The translations under genes were made by a program, and so were the position numbers. Below, piece after piece: positions 6,936 to 16,169 of a stretch of DNA of 64,000 nucleotides. Positions within the stretch are counted from its first letter, which is position 1. Each line of letters opens with the position of its first letter. The stretch is from Arthrobacter sp. StoSoilB20. GTDB lineage: Bacteria > Actinomycetota > Actinomycetes > Actinomycetales > Micrococcaceae. The DNA lies in the NCBI RefSeq assembly GCF_019977295.1, contig NZ_AP024651.1:4526001-4590000 (forward strand). The letters are read 5' to 3'. The notes beneath the pieces were generated by a model. It did not search any database. It was not told the origin of the DNA and saw nothing but the letters and a program-made list of their open reading frames with translations.

Positions 6936-8249
6936 ATGAAGCGTCGCCAGCTTCTGCTTGGAGCAGCCAGCCTCATGGCCACTGCTGCACTCGTCACCGG
7001 CTGTGGCAGCACCCCGGCCGCCACGCCAAACCCCACCCCCGTGGAAGACCCCAGCGGCAACATCACGTTCTGGTCCTCCATGGCCGGCATGGACAAAGTG
7101 GCAGAGGCCTTCAACGCCAGCCAGGACAAGATCAAGGTCACCTTCGAAACCATTCCCAACGGCGGCGCCGGCGGTTATGCGAAGCTCTCCACTGCCATCA
7201 CCGCAGGCAACGGTCCGGATGTTGCCACCATCGAATACCCGCAGTTGCCCCAGTTCGTGAGCAACGGCCAGCTCCAGCCGCTGGACGGCTACATCAACAA
7301 GGCTGAAACCGTGGACAAGCTCACGGACGAAACCAGAGCTTTGGTGCAGTTCGGCGAGCAGACCTACGCACTTCCCTACGATGCTGCACCCATGATCATG
7401 TGGTACCGCAAGGACATGCTGGACAAAGCCGGCGTTTCAACGCCCAAGACCTGGCAGGAATTCGAGGAGGCCGGCAGGAAGCTCAAGGCCGTTGCCCCCG
7501 AAGCACACCTGGCCAGCTTCAACCCGAACGAGGCCGCGCTCACCGCCGCACTGTCCTGGCAGGCCGGCGGCAAGTGGTTCGGCACCGAAGGCGACAGCTG
7601 GAAAGTGGGTGTCAATGACGAGCCCACCAAGAAGGTCGCCACGTACTGGCAGAAATTGATCGACCAGAAGATCGTCAAGGTCCAGCAGTCCTTCAGCGAC
7701 GAGTGGTCCGCAGACCTGGCGAGCGGCGCCGTCGTCGGAGTCCTGGGCGCCAATTGGAGCGCCACCGGTATCCAGAAGCGGACCGAGGCCAGCGGCCAGA
7801 AGGGGCAGTGGATCGCCGCCGAAGTCCCCAACTGGGGCACTCCTGCTGACGCGTTCTACGGCGGTTCCAGTTTCAACATCACCAAGAGCAGCAAGAATCC
7901 GGCTGCAGCGGCCAAGTTCATAGAGTTCCTCGCCACCAGCAAGGAGGCCGTCACTGCCCGCGGCAACACCGGCTCCGCCTTCCTCGCCTTCCCGGGCCTG
8001 ACCCCCGTGGCGCAGAAAGCCTTCGATGCCAGCTACTTCGGCAACGACATCTATGAAGTCTTCGGCAAGGCCTATTCCACCATCACCCCGGGTTGGCAGT
8101 GGGGCCCCAACTGGGACATCACCAACACCGCACTCAAGGACGCCTACGGCACGCTGACCAGCGGCGGCAAGGTACTCGACGCCGTCGATACCGCCCAGGA
8201 CGCAACAGTGGCCGGACTCAAGCAGAACGGTCTCTCCGTCAAGGAGTAG
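6936..8249 (+). CDS. ABC transporter sugar-binding lipoprotein
   Basis: 437 residues. Signal peptide with lipobox LVTGC (Cys23), then an extracellular solute-binding domain of family 1: GNITFWSSMAGMDKVAEAFN, DVATIEYPQLPQFVSNGQL, MIMWYRKDMLDKAGVSTPKT. AAGGAG sits six bases ahead of the ATG. It captures a carbohydrate, identity unknown, and delivers it to the two permeases that follow (55 bp downstream). No ATPase is encoded nearby, so a shared MsiK-type ATPase elsewhere in the genome is likely, as is common in Actinobacteria. Confidence 0.92.
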   Translation: MKRRQLLLGAASLMATAALVTGCGSTPAATPNPTPVEDPSGNITFWSSMAGMDKVAEAFNASQDKIKVTFETIPNGGAGGYAKLSTAITAGNGPDVATIEYPQLPQFVSNGQLQPLDGYINKAETVDKLTDETRALVQFGEQTYALPYDAAPMIMWYRKDMLDKAGVSTPKTWQEFEEAGRKLKAVAPEAHLASFNPNEAALTAALSWQAGGKWFGTEGDSWKVGVNDEPTKKVATYWQKLIDQKIVKVQQSFSDEWSADLASGAVVGVLGANWSATGIQKRTEASGQKGQWIAAEVPNWGTPADAFYGGSSFNITKSSKNPAAAAKFIEFLATSKEAVTARGNTGSAFLAFPGLTPVAQKAFDASYFGNDIYEVFGKAYSTITPGWQWGPNWDITNTALKDAYGTLTSGGKVLDAVDTAQDATVAGLKQNGLSVKE

Positions 8250-8304
8250 GCCCGCAAGGTGGGGCGGCCCAACCAGGGCCGCCCTGCCAGCGAGGAGAAT
8301 CATC

Positions 8305-9267
8305 ATGGCCAACCCGTCCACAACACCAGCGATGTCCACAGAAGCCACCGAAGTCGGACTTCCGCTCCCCCGCAAGCCCCGGGCCATGTCCGGAACCGGC
8401 GGCCGCACCGCTGCCCTCTTCCTGACCCCCTTCTTCACGATCTTCGCTCTCGCCATGGTGGCACCGGTGATCTATGCAATCGTGCTCAGCTTCTTCGCCC
8501 AGCAGAAATCCGGGCTCGGCTTCGGTGAGGCCAAGACCGCGTTCGTAGGCCTGGAAAACTACCTCCAGGTCCTGCAGTCCGAGAGCTTCGTGGGCGGTAT
8601 CGGGCGCCTCGCCCTGTACTGCCTTATCTACATTCCCTGCATGGTGGGCGGCGCCCTGGCATTCGCGCTTTTGCTCGACGCTGCCGTGGCACGGGCCAGG
8701 AAACTGTTCCAGTTGCTCGTCTTCCTCCCCCACGCAGTCCCCGGAGTTATTGCCGCGCTGATCTGGGCCTACCTCTACACTCCCGGCGTGAGTCCGATCG
8801 TCTCCGTCCTGGAAACCGGTGGAATCTCGCTGAACTTCCTGGACAACCAGCTGATCCTGCCGTCCATCGTGAACATCGCCGTCTGGGAATGGACGGGCTA
8901 CAACGTGATCGTGCTGTTCACCGCGCTCCAAGCCGTACCGCGGGAAACCCTGGAAGCCGCGCGCGTGGACGGGGCAGGCGAAATCCGGGCGGCCGTCAGC
9001 ATCAAGCTCCCCCTGATCCTGCCCGCGTTGAGCGTCATCATGCTCTTCACGGTGATCGGCACGCTCCAACTCTTCACGGAGCCTTCCATCATCTCCAAGG
9101 CCACAGCCTCGGTCACCAGCACGTGGGTGCCCAACATGTGGGCCTACGACGCCGCGTTCAACCGCCACAACCTCAACCAGGCCGCGGCGGCCTCCATCAT
9201 CATCGCGCTCATGGCGGCAGTCCTTTCATGGGCCGTGACGCGCTTCAGCTCAAGGAACACAGCATGA
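8305..9267 (+). CDS. ABC sugar transporter permease, MalF/UgpA type
   Basis: 320 residues, six predicted membrane helices, with the EAA loop ETLEAARVDGAGEIRAAVSI that docks the ATPase. Start ATG preceded by GAGGAG. First permease of a pair, overlapping the second by ATGA at 9264-9267. The long polar N-terminus (1-35) is typical of this subfamily. Confidence 0.92.
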   Translation: MANPSTTPAMSTEATEVGLPLPRKPRAMSGTGGRTAALFLTPFFTIFALAMVAPVIYAIVLSFFAQQKSGLGFGEAKTAFVGLENYLQVLQSESFVGGIGRLALYCLIYIPCMVGGALAFALLLDAAVARARKLFQLLVFLPHAVPGVIAALIWAYLYTPGVSPIVSVLETGGISLNFLDNQLILPSIVNIAVWEWTGYNVIVLFTALQAVPRETLEAARVDGAGEIRAAVSIKLPLILPALSVIMLFTVIGTLQLFTEPSIISKATASVTSTWVPNMWAYDAAFNRHNLNQAAAASIIIALMAAVLSWAVTRFSSRNTA

Positions 9268-10175
9268 GCACCGCCACGATCTCCCGCACCGCCAGCCAAA
9301 CTCCCATGCCAGCACAAAGCAGGCGCCGGCGCGCCCGTAACGGCAGCTTCGCGAGTACGTTCACCGTGAACGCGCTGCTGATCCTGGGCTGCGCCTACAT
9401 GGTGCTTCCCGTGGTGTGGCTGTTCTTCGCCTCAACCAAGAACACCGCGGACCTGTACGGAACCGCCGCCTACGCGTTCGGTGAGCCGGCCTTCTTGGAG
9501 AACGTTATGGCAGTCCTGAACCAGGACGGCGGGATGTTCCTCCGGTGGATGGCGAACTCCATGTTCTACGCCGCTTTCGGAGCAATTCTTGGCGGCCTCA
9601 TCTCCGTGATGGCCGGTTACGCGTTCGACAAATTCCAGTTCCGCTGGAAGGACTCGTTCTTCGGGATTGTCCTGGTGGGCGTGCTGATTCCCAACACGGC
9701 CACGGTTCTCCCCATGTATCTGTTGGCCTCCGTTTTCGGCATCACCAACACCATCTGGGCCATCCTCATTCCGGTGCTCTGCAACCCGTTCGGCGTCTAC
9801 CTGGCCAGGGTGTACTCGGCAGCCTACGTTCCTGCCGAGACCCTGGAAGCTGCCCGCGTTGATGGAGCCGGACCTATCCGGTCCTTCTTCTCCCTGGGCC
9901 TTCCCATGATGATGCCCGGGTACATCACCATCGCACTCTTCCAGTTTGTGGGCGTGTGGAACAACTTCATGCTGCCCTTGGTGATGCTGCAAGACCAGAA
10001 GTTGCTGCCGGTCAGCGTCGGCATCTCCATCTGGCAGGGGTATTCCATCCCTCAACCGGAGTTCACGCCCATGGTCATTACGGGCTCGCTGCTTTCGATC
10101 ATTCCGTTGCTGCTGGCGTTCATCATGCTGCAGCGCTTCTGGAAATCGGGTCTCACGGCAGGGAGCGTCAAGTGA
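9264..10175 (+). CDS. ABC sugar transporter permease, MalG/UgpE type
   Basis: 303 residues starting at the ATG at 9264 (MSTATISRTA), overlapping the preceding stop; the reading frame is open further upstream but only as a shadow of the first permease. Six helices and the EAA loop ETLEAARVDGAGPIRSFFSL. Partner of the 8305 permease. Its own stop overlaps the GTG of the dehydrogenase gene. Confidence 0.92.
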   Translation: MSTATISRTASQTPMPAQSRRRRARNGSFASTFTVNALLILGCAYMVLPVVWLFFASTKNTADLYGTAAYAFGEPAFLENVMAVLNQDGGMFLRWMANSMFYAAFGAILGGLISVMAGYAFDKFQFRWKDSFFGIVLVGVLIPNTATVLPMYLLASVFGITNTIWAILIPVLCNPFGVYLARVYSAAYVPAETLEAARVDGAGPIRSFFSLGLPMMMPGYITIALFQFVGVWNNFMLPLVMLQDQKLLPVSVGISIWQGYSIPQPEFTPMVITGSLLSIIPLLLAFIMLQRFWKSGLTAGSVK

Positions 10176-11176
10176 GGTTGAATGTTGCCCTGGCCATGCC
10201 GGCCCACACCGCGCGGGCGGTGTTTCCCTCCAGGAGCCTGGATCCCCTGGAGCCGGCGCTGACGCTGCTGAGCCGGGACCCCATCGAGGACTTCACGACG
10301 CCGGATGGCCGCGCCGTGTTGTCAGAGGCGGACATCCTCATCACCGGCTGGGGCTGTCCGATGATCGACCACGCTGTCCTGGACGCTGCACCCCGGCTCC
10401 GCTATGTACTCCATGCCGCCGGCAGCGTGAAACACCACGTCGGAGATGCCTGCTGGGAACGCGGCCTCCAAGTCAGCTCCGCTGCAGACGCCAACGCCAT
10501 CCCGGTTGCCGAGTACACCGTGGCCATGATCATCCTTGCCAACAAACGGGTCCTGCAGATCGCCCGTGCCCTGCACACCACCCGGACCGACGTCCTGGCC
10601 GAGCAACTTTTCCCGGACATGGGCAACTACCGCAAGCGTGTAGGAATCATCGGAGCCTCGAAGATCGGCAGGCACGTGATCAGGTTGCTGGCACCCTACG
10701 ACCTGGAAGTGGTGGTTGCCGACCCCTATCTTTCCCCCGAGGAAGCGGAAGTCCTCGGCGTCGGACTCGTCAGCCTGGAGGAGTTGGTAGCCCACAGTGA
10801 TGTGGTCAGCCTCCATGCGCCGTCGCTGCCGTCCACCAGGAACCTCATGGACGCCGGGTTGATCGAGCGGATGCGGCCGGGCGCTACCTTCATCAACACC
10901 TCCCGCGGCGAACTCGTGGACCAGGATGCGCTGCTCGCCAGGGTGGAACGCGGCGACCTCTACGCGATCCTTGACGTGACCACCCCGTGGGTGCTGCCTG
11001 CCGGCTCCCGCTTCTACACGCACCCCAACGTACTGCTCACCCCGCACGTGGCGGGGTCGCTGGGCAATGAGTTGGAGCGCATGGCGGCGAGCGCAGTGAA
11101 TGAGGCGCTGCGGTTGTCCCGCGGGGAGTCCCTGCAGTACCCGGTGAAACTGGAGGACCTGGCGTTTATGGCGTGA
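10172..11176 (+). CDS. D-isomer-specific 2-hydroxyacid dehydrogenase
   Basis: 334 residues from the GTG at 10172 (GTGA overlap with the permease). The NAD-binding Rossmann motif is KRVGIIGASKIGRHVIRLL; the catalytic Arg lies in FINTSRGELVD and the catalytic His in LLTPHVAGS, all as in the D-2-hydroxyacid dehydrogenase family. Co-transcription with the importer suggests that the imported compound, or a product of it, is oxidised or reduced at a 2-hydroxy/2-keto acid. Substrate not deducible. Confidence 0.88.
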   Translation: MRLNVALAMPAHTARAVFPSRSLDPLEPALTLLSRDPIEDFTTPDGRAVLSEADILITGWGCPMIDHAVLDAAPRLRYVLHAAGSVKHHVGDACWERGLQVSSAADANAIPVAEYTVAMIILANKRVLQIARALHTTRTDVLAEQLFPDMGNYRKRVGIIGASKIGRHVIRLLAPYDLEVVVADPYLSPEEAEVLGVGLVSLEELVAHSDVVSLHAPSLPSTRNLMDAGLIERMRPGATFINTSRGELVDQDALLARVERGDLYAILDVTTPWVLPAGSRFYTHPNVLLTPHVAGSLGNELERMAASAVNEALRLSRGESLQYPVKLEDLAFMA

Positions 11177-11193
11177 GCGCCGTACACGTACTG

Positions 11194-11253
11194 CCAGCAG
11201 CGCAGCCAACAGCGCGGCCAACAGCGCGGCCAGCAGCGCGGCCAGCAGCGCAA
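11194..11253. repeat. Five tandem 12-bp units
   Basis: Units of the form CCARCAGCGCGG repeated five times with one or two changes each, 17 bp beyond the dehydrogenase stop. No open frame depends on it. It looks like slippage-derived intergenic repeat. Confidence 0.75.
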
Positions 11254-11273
11254 AGCGACAAACCGTAAAGGCG

Positions 11274-11315
11274 AACAAGCGCACGACGACGACCTGCCGC
11301 CGTCGTGCGCTTGTT
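11274..11315. terminator. Bidirectional terminator hairpin (family member 1)
   Basis: Perfect 15-bp arms AACAAGCGCACGACG (11274-11288) and CGTCGTGCGCTTGTT (11301-11315), 12-nt loop, followed by GCCTTTTA. It lies between convergent genes. Member of a family with the same core at 17441, 24187, 29404, 34475 and 36921. Confidence 0.85.
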
Positions 11316-11335
11316 GCCTTTTAGCTGTTGCTTCC

Positions 11336-11833
11336 TTAGCGGGCGTCCTTCTTTGCCTGGCGCTGGGCGCCTTGGGACTGGCTGGAGGCATCGCGCTTCA
11401 CGCCGCCGGTGGTCTTTTGGTGGGAACGGGCACGGCCCGAATCCGTGGCTGACTTGGCGCCTCCCCCCGAGGACCCAGGCCCAGTGGACTTGCCCGCGCT
11501 GGCTCGTTCCAGCCGTTCGTCCTTCAAGGCCTCGGCAGCTTCATGGGCCTGGCGCGCCAGTTCCGTGCTGACAATCGAGAGTGCCTCTTCGAACACGAAT
11601 GCCCGGGCACGTGCCTTGTCTGACTTGTTCGATGCAGCTCCGCGGCCGCCGGCTTCCAGGACCTCGTCAGCGGCTTTGCGTCGATAGTTGGTGGTGTATT
11701 TGTTGCGGGCCCGCCGAACCCGTTTGTGAAGTTGCAGCAGGCCTTCCTCATCGAGGAGCTCAAGCCTGGCTGGCTCCAATTCGCGAATCAAATCAAGTTG
11801 ATCTTGCTTCAACACCCACAGATATTGGTCCAT
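11336..11833 (-). CDS. Conserved hypothetical, charged helical protein with basic tail
   Basis: 165 residues from the ATG at 11833 (MDQYLWVLKQDQ); an in-frame GTG at 11851 sits directly on a GGGAGG, so the start is uncertain. Residues 1-100 are strongly helical and charged (LDLIRELEPARLELLDEEGL, RKAADEVLEAGGRG, FVFEEALSIVSTELARQAHE). Residues 105-165 are Gly/Ser/Lys/Arg-rich and disordered, reminiscent of histone-like tails. I do not recognise a named family; nucleic-acid contact is possible from the basic tail but unproven. Confidence 0.65.
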   Translation of the reverse strand: MDQYLWVLKQDQLDLIRELEPARLELLDEEGLLQLHKRVRRARNKYTTNYRRKAADEVLEAGGRGAASNKSDKARARAFVFEEALSIVSTELARQAHEAAEALKDERLERASAGKSTGPGSSGGGAKSATDSGRARSHQKTTGGVKRDASSQSQGAQRQAKKDAR

Positions 11834-11911
11834 TTGCCGATACTTGCACACCTCCCTGACGAGGGGTAGGGGGTGTGGGAGTTCTCATCCGAAGCGGGGG
11901 ATGGCATTGGA

Positions 11912-12817
11912 TCACTCGAAGAGTTCCGGGGCCGCGGTGAGGGCAACGTAAGCCCACACGTCCAGGCCCAAAGGCTCCAATGCTTCAGCAACAGCCCTGC
12001 GGACGGCGTCTTCCTCGCCCACGTTCCACTCGGATCCGGACACCACAAAATCAACCTCAACGTACAGCTTCCGCCCTACCTTCCCGGACCGGATGAGCGG
12101 TTCCTGCAGCCCGTATTCCGCCCGGACGCCCTGTATCGCTTGGGTGATGGCGGCGTCCAACTCTTTGGACGGCGCACCTTCGAGGAGCTCGTTCAACCCG
12201 GTCCGGATCAACCCGATAGGGATGTATGCCAGGATCAGGCAGGCCAGCAGGACCAGGACCGGGTCAACGTAGAGGGCAACATCGTTCAGCCCAAGGCCCT
12301 GCAGGACCAATGCCGCCCCCGCGCCCAGGAGCATCATGACGCTGAGGATGGCCCCCGCCCGCCATTGCGCGATTTCAGCCACCACCAGGTCCGAGTCCGG
12401 TGCCGCCCGCCGCATCCACGCGGCCACCCCGAATCCAATAGCCGCTGTGGCAGCCCCATATATGGCGATGATCGCGGCGCTGACCGGAGAACCGCCGTCG
12501 CGTATGACCACCACGGCATCGCCCGCTGCCACCAGCAACGTCCCCGCCACCGCCAGGCCTTGGATGAGCACTACCAGCGGAGTCAGGGCGTCACGGCCAA
12601 AGGGGAAACGGCGCGTGGGGCCACCGGCAGAAGCGGAAGATGCCTTGAGGGAGATCGCGGTGAGCACCAGCCCAATGCCCATGTAGGCGCCGTCGAACAC
12701 GATGATTCTTGTCCCGCTGAGCACCCCCAAAACCAGGGCCCCTGCGGCAGACACAGCGGAGACCCACAAAGAAGCCCGCAACGCGCGCCGCTCGGCCCCC
12801 AACTGCACGGTCGGCAT
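11912..12817 (-). CDS. Cation diffusion facilitator (CDF) family transporter
   Basis: 301 residues beginning MPTVQLGAERRAL at 12817, one base overlapping the upstream stop. Five to six helices; the first contains FDGAYMGIGLVL, matching the metal-site position of CDF helices II/V, and the C-terminal cytoplasmic domain (VGRKLYVEVDFVVSG, AVRRAVAEALEPLGL) fits the CDF metallochaperone-like fold. Probably exports divalent cations. Its 1-nt overlap with the 12817-14031 membrane protein implies one transcript. Confidence 0.75.
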   Translation of the reverse strand: MPTVQLGAERRALRASLWVSAVSAAGALVLGVLSGTRIIVFDGAYMGIGLVLTAISLKASSASAGGPTRRFPFGRDALTPLVVLIQGLAVAGTLLVAAGDAVVVIRDGGSPVSAAIIAIYGAATAAIGFGVAAWMRRAAPDSDLVVAEIAQWRAGAILSVMMLLGAGAALVLQGLGLNDVALYVDPVLVLLACLILAYIPIGLIRTGLNELLEGAPSKELDAAITQAIQGVRAEYGLQEPLIRSGKVGRKLYVEVDFVVSGSEWNVGEEDAVRRAVAEALEPLGLDVWAYVALTAAPELFE

Positions 12818-14031
12818 CAGTCGTTCCGGGTGGCGAGGGCGTCCAGCAAGCGGATGAAGACAGCGATCCAGCCATAGATGATCACGAACGCAATGAGCTC
12901 GAATGCCGTGAGGTTGAAGTAACCCACCGGGTAGAACAGCACCAGCGACACGATCAGGGCCGCGAGGAAACTGCCGCACACCAGGAAAAACCGGCGGGGC
13001 AGGCCACGGAGGATGAAGGGCGAGGCAAGGAGCAGCAAGATGAACACCACCGCCATCCCGGAGGCGAACAAGGTATGGATCAGGAAGCTGACGGACAACG
13101 GGACCACGCCCACCCCGGCCAGCAACAACCCCATGGCCACGAACGCACCCGAGCAAAGTCCTGCGCTCCAAGGCTTGACCAGCACGCCCTGGGCGATGAG
13201 GGAACGCAAATCACGGTCCAAATAGACGGCGAAGGTGGTGATGAAGAATCCGGCCACGATCAGCGACAGATTAAAGAGTCCACTGGACGCCCCGCCCACA
13301 GTGCCGAGCTGGCTGAAGTGGTACTCCCACCATTTGGGATCCTGCGACGTCGCCATGCTGGCCACGATGCTCATCACCATGAACAGGACCAGGAGACCGG
13401 ACAGTTTGCGGGTGCTGATGTCGTACACCGACAGGTAAATCCAGTAGGCAGCCAAGCCTGACACGACTGCCATCCCCACGGTGGCCGCATAGATATCCAC
13501 GGTGAGCCCCTGGAAGCTGCGCTGCAGAAGAAGGAAAACCGCGACAGTTGCGATCGCTGCGATCAGGGCATGGACCAAGGCCACCGTTGAGGCGTCCACA
13601 ATGAATTTCCAGGCCGGCAGTCCAAGCCGCCAGTGCTGATCCGGCTGATACCGCGAACGCCAGTACCCGATATACGCCGAGGCCAACCCCAGCACCAGAA
13701 CAGCGCCCGCAGACACGAGGCCCAAGGAGACGCCGCCCCATAAGGGAGGGGTGCGGCCGAAGAAGAGGAGCAATCCTGCGAGCCCGGCCACCACTGCGGC
13801 GGAAGAAGCAGCCAGAAGTGCCTCGGACTCGTTGGCCAGGCGGCGGTGCTGGGAACCGGGGGGTGTTGAACCGGGCGGTGTTGAACCGGGCGGTGTTGAA
13901 CCGGGCTGTGCTGAATCCGGCGGTGTTGAATCCGGCGGTGTTGGACCCTGGCTGGGCGGGCCTGCCAGCGCTGGCGGGTCAGCGGGTACTGTCGCCGAAG
14001 CGGCAGGGATGCCCGACGCCGGTTCGGTCAC
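12817..14031 (-). CDS. Multi-pass membrane protein with Pro/Ser-rich repeat N-terminus
   Basis: 404 residues. Residues about 25-62 are a pentapeptide repeat (TPPDS, TPPGS) encoded by six 15-bp tandem units at 13862-13951. The rest has about 9-10 predicted membrane helices (AAVVAGLAGLLLFFG, VALVHALIAAIATVAVFLLL, LSGLLVLFMVMSIVASMA). A DUF998-like relation is possible but not secure. It overlaps the STAS-like gene upstream (ATGA) and the CDF gene downstream, so the three form an operon. Function unknown. Confidence 0.7.
   Translation of the reverse strand: MTEPASGIPAASATVPADPPALAGPPSQGPTPPDSTPPDSAQPGSTPPGSTPPGSTPPGSQHRRLANESEALLAASSAAVVAGLAGLLLFFGRTPPLWGGVSLGLVSAGAVLVLGLASAYIGYWRSRYQPDQHWRLGLPAWKFIVDASTVALVHALIAAIATVAVFLLLQRSFQGLTVDIYAATVGMAVVSGLAAYWIYLSVYDISTRKLSGLLVLFMVMSIVASMATSQDPKWWEYHFSQLGTVGGASSGLFNLSLIVAGFFITTFAVYLDRDLRSLIAQGVLVKPWSAGLCSGAFVAMGLLLAGVGVVPLSVSFLIHTLFASGMAVVFILLLLASPFILRGLPRRFFLVCGSFLAALIVSLVLFYPVGYFNLTAFELIAFVIIYGWIAVFIRLLDALATRND
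13862..13951. repeat. Six tandem 15-bp units inside a gene
   Basis: GGTGTTGAACCGGGC and near copies repeated six times in register, coding on the minus strand for a Pro-Gly-Ser-Thr repeat in the 12817-14031 protein. Being 15 bp it expands without frameshift. Confidence 0.8.
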
Positions 14032-14492
14032 GGCGCGGTTCTTCCGACGGAGCCGCTCCGGTCTTCGTGCCGGTCCTTTTGCGGGTTCCCTCCCGCTTCC
14101 TGCTGCGCGCCCCGGCCATCTTCATCCGGAGAGAGCCGAAGCCAGGCTCTCGCTTCAGCAGCAGAAGTGAAGAATTGGGTGGGGCAAGGTGGCTCTTGGA
14201 CCGCCAATTGGTAGTCGGCGAGCATGCGGTCCACCGGGTTGTTTCCCAGAAGGGCAATCCTCGAGGCAGCACAGGGCTCAACAAAAACATCGCGGGCCGC
14301 ACGGCTGAGGTGGGCGGTCTCGGCCATGGTCACCAAGAGCGGATACCTGCGGCCGGCAGCGAGATCATTGACGGCCTCGACGGCGGCACGGGCGTTGGCG
14401 GCCTCGATCCGCACGCCAGGTTTCCACGCCAGGAACATGATGTCTTCCGGTTCGAACCCGATGACGTAATCGCAATGGTCCTGCTGAGCCAT
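14028..14492 (-). CDS. STAS/SEC14-like (SpoIIAA-like) protein
   Basis: 154 residues. Residues 8-118 (YVIGFEPEDIMFLAWKPGV, AVEAVNDLAAGRRYPLLVTM, LGNNPVDRMLADYQLAVQEP, TSAAEARAWLRL) show the alpha/beta pattern of the SpoIIAA-like STAS/SEC14 proteins of Arthrobacter. The last 35 residues are polar and low-complexity. First gene of the three-gene leftward operon; role unknown, possibly a binding or regulatory module. Confidence 0.6.
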   Translation of the reverse strand: MAQQDHCDYVIGFEPEDIMFLAWKPGVRIEAANARAAVEAVNDLAAGRRYPLLVTMAETAHLSRAARDVFVEPCAASRIALLGNNPVDRMLADYQLAVQEPPCPTQFFTSAAEARAWLRLSPDEDGRGAQQEAGGNPQKDRHEDRSGSVGRTAP

Positions 14493-14638
14493 GGAAGCAT
14501 CTCCCTCTCTGCGGCCCTGGCCAGGGCGACACGATCTGACTCAACCCTGCACCCCGGGACAATCACCCTGTCTCATCCAAAAAGAATGATCTTTGGGTGC
14601 GCTGACGGTTGGAGTCCCATCCGCGCTGCCCAAGCCAC

Positions 14639-16090
14639 TCAGCCCGCAGCGGATTCTTCCGCCGCGGGTCCCGCAGCCGATTCCGCCGCCGATTCCGCCG
14701 CCGATTCCGCCGACTCTTCCGCCGCCGTCGTCGCATACGAGGCCGAGACGCGTCGGTAAACCGGAGTCAGGAAGGCGAGCAGCGCCACGGCAATCATGAT
14801 GAGGCCCGCGGCCAGGAAGACCAAGGCGATGCCACGGGAAATCCCTTCTCCCAGCAGCGGTTCCAGTTGTGCTGCGCCCTCGGATGACCGTGCGTAGGGG
14901 ATGATCCAGAACTGGGCGATCGGAGCGATGAGGAAGGCGGTGATGGGTGCAGCCGCGGACTCGAACGCCATGGCGAAGCCAAACACCCGCCCTTGCCGGG
15001 GCAAGGGAACCACCTTTTGGATGACGGTTTGTTCGGCCGCCTCCACTACGGGAACCAAGGCCATGTACAGCCAGATTCCTGCGATGTAGAGCCAGGCCCA
15101 CTCCCGCACGGTGAACAGTGCACCGATCAAGCCCATGAGCATCACTGCAATCAACATGGTGCGCAAGGGGTTGGAGCCGAGTCCGAACTTGCCAATCAAG
15201 GCGCCGCCAACAACAAACCCCGTGGCTCCCACGGCAAAGACAGTTCCCCACATTTCCACGGAGAACATTTCCAGTCCGTAAGGATCCATCAGGGCCATGT
15301 AGACCCCGCCAATGAAGTTGTTGAACGTTGAGAAGAGGATCAGGGCAAACAGTCCGGATATCGCCATGACTGCAGCCCAGGAACCTCGCAGGTCGAATCC
15401 GCCTTCCGCGTCGGAGGCCGCTGCCCGTACTTCCTCGGGCATCCGCAGCGTGAGGAGATGCGCGAAGGCCACTGCGGTGAGCACCAGGGCCACAACCACG
15501 GTCCACCCCATGCCCAGCAGCCCCACGGACAACCCGGATAGCACCGAGGTCACAATGAACATGAGCCCTTGCACCATGCCCACCAGACCGTTTGCGTTGG
15601 GCCGGCGGTCGGGTTCGATCAGGATGGTGACCGTGGTGGACAGTGCGATGTTGCGCATGTTCTCCACCACAGCACCTATCAGGATGATCATGGTGAAGAT
15701 CCAGAACCAGGGCTGCGTCAGGTCCAGCAGCGCTTCTTCGGGCGTCAGCAGGAACATGATCCCGGACAGGACGAACATCACCAGGGTGAACATGGCCGCG
15801 AAGCGCATCACGGCCAGTTTCCGGTACCGGTCCACGAAGGTGCCGAAGCTGATGCTGGAGAGCGCGATCAACAACATGTACGCACCGCCGATCACCCCTG
15901 TGGCGATCACGTTGCGGGATTCCAGATACACCCAAAAGGTCAACGCGAACCAGAGATAGCTCGTGGTGATATTGGCGATCGCCGTGTTGATCAGGATCCC
16001 GGTGAAGGTGCGGGACCTTTGTGCCGGGGTTCGTACGGAGAGATCGATGGTGTCAGTAGACGCGGCGGTGGACGGTTCCTGCTCGGTCAT
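14639..16090 (-). CDS. MFS transporter with Glu-Ser-Ala repeat tail
   Basis: 483 residues, about 12 membrane helices. The typical MFS loop 2-3 is visible (ISFGTFVDRYRKLAVMRFAA), and the second half begins after a cytoplasmic loop near residue 220. Annotated relatives are drug/solute exporters; substrate not deducible. The C-terminus ends in tandem SAAE-type repeats encoded by 12-bp units at about 14650-14722. Its promoter region is shared with the divergent histidine kinase at 16170. Confidence 0.85.
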   Translation of the reverse strand: MTEQEPSTAASTDTIDLSVRTPAQRSRTFTGILINTAIANITTSYLWFALTFWVYLESRNVIATGVIGGAYMLLIALSSISFGTFVDRYRKLAVMRFAAMFTLVMFVLSGIMFLLTPEEALLDLTQPWFWIFTMIILIGAVVENMRNIALSTTVTILIEPDRRPNANGLVGMVQGLMFIVTSVLSGLSVGLLGMGWTVVVALVLTAVAFAHLLTLRMPEEVRAAASDAEGGFDLRGSWAAVMAISGLFALILFSTFNNFIGGVYMALMDPYGLEMFSVEMWGTVFAVGATGFVVGGALIGKFGLGSNPLRTMLIAVMLMGLIGALFTVREWAWLYIAGIWLYMALVPVVEAAEQTVIQKVVPLPRQGRVFGFAMAFESAAAPITAFLIAPIAQFWIIPYARSSEGAAQLEPLLGEGISRGIALVFLAAGLIMIAVALLAFLTPVYRRVSASYATTAAEESAESAAESAAESAAGPAAEESAAG

Positions 16091-16169
16091 GCGATCCAGT
16101 AAACCACCGGGTCCAACGGCCCGGTAGTATCGGCAGGTAATTGACGAAACTCTTGGGGGATTGTTTTTT

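Noticed and set aside
11194..11253. Stop-duplication locus after the dehydrogenase
   Set aside because: It is a tandem 12-bp repeat but its units contain no copy of the TGA context at 11174-11176, so it is kept apart from the five loci reported.
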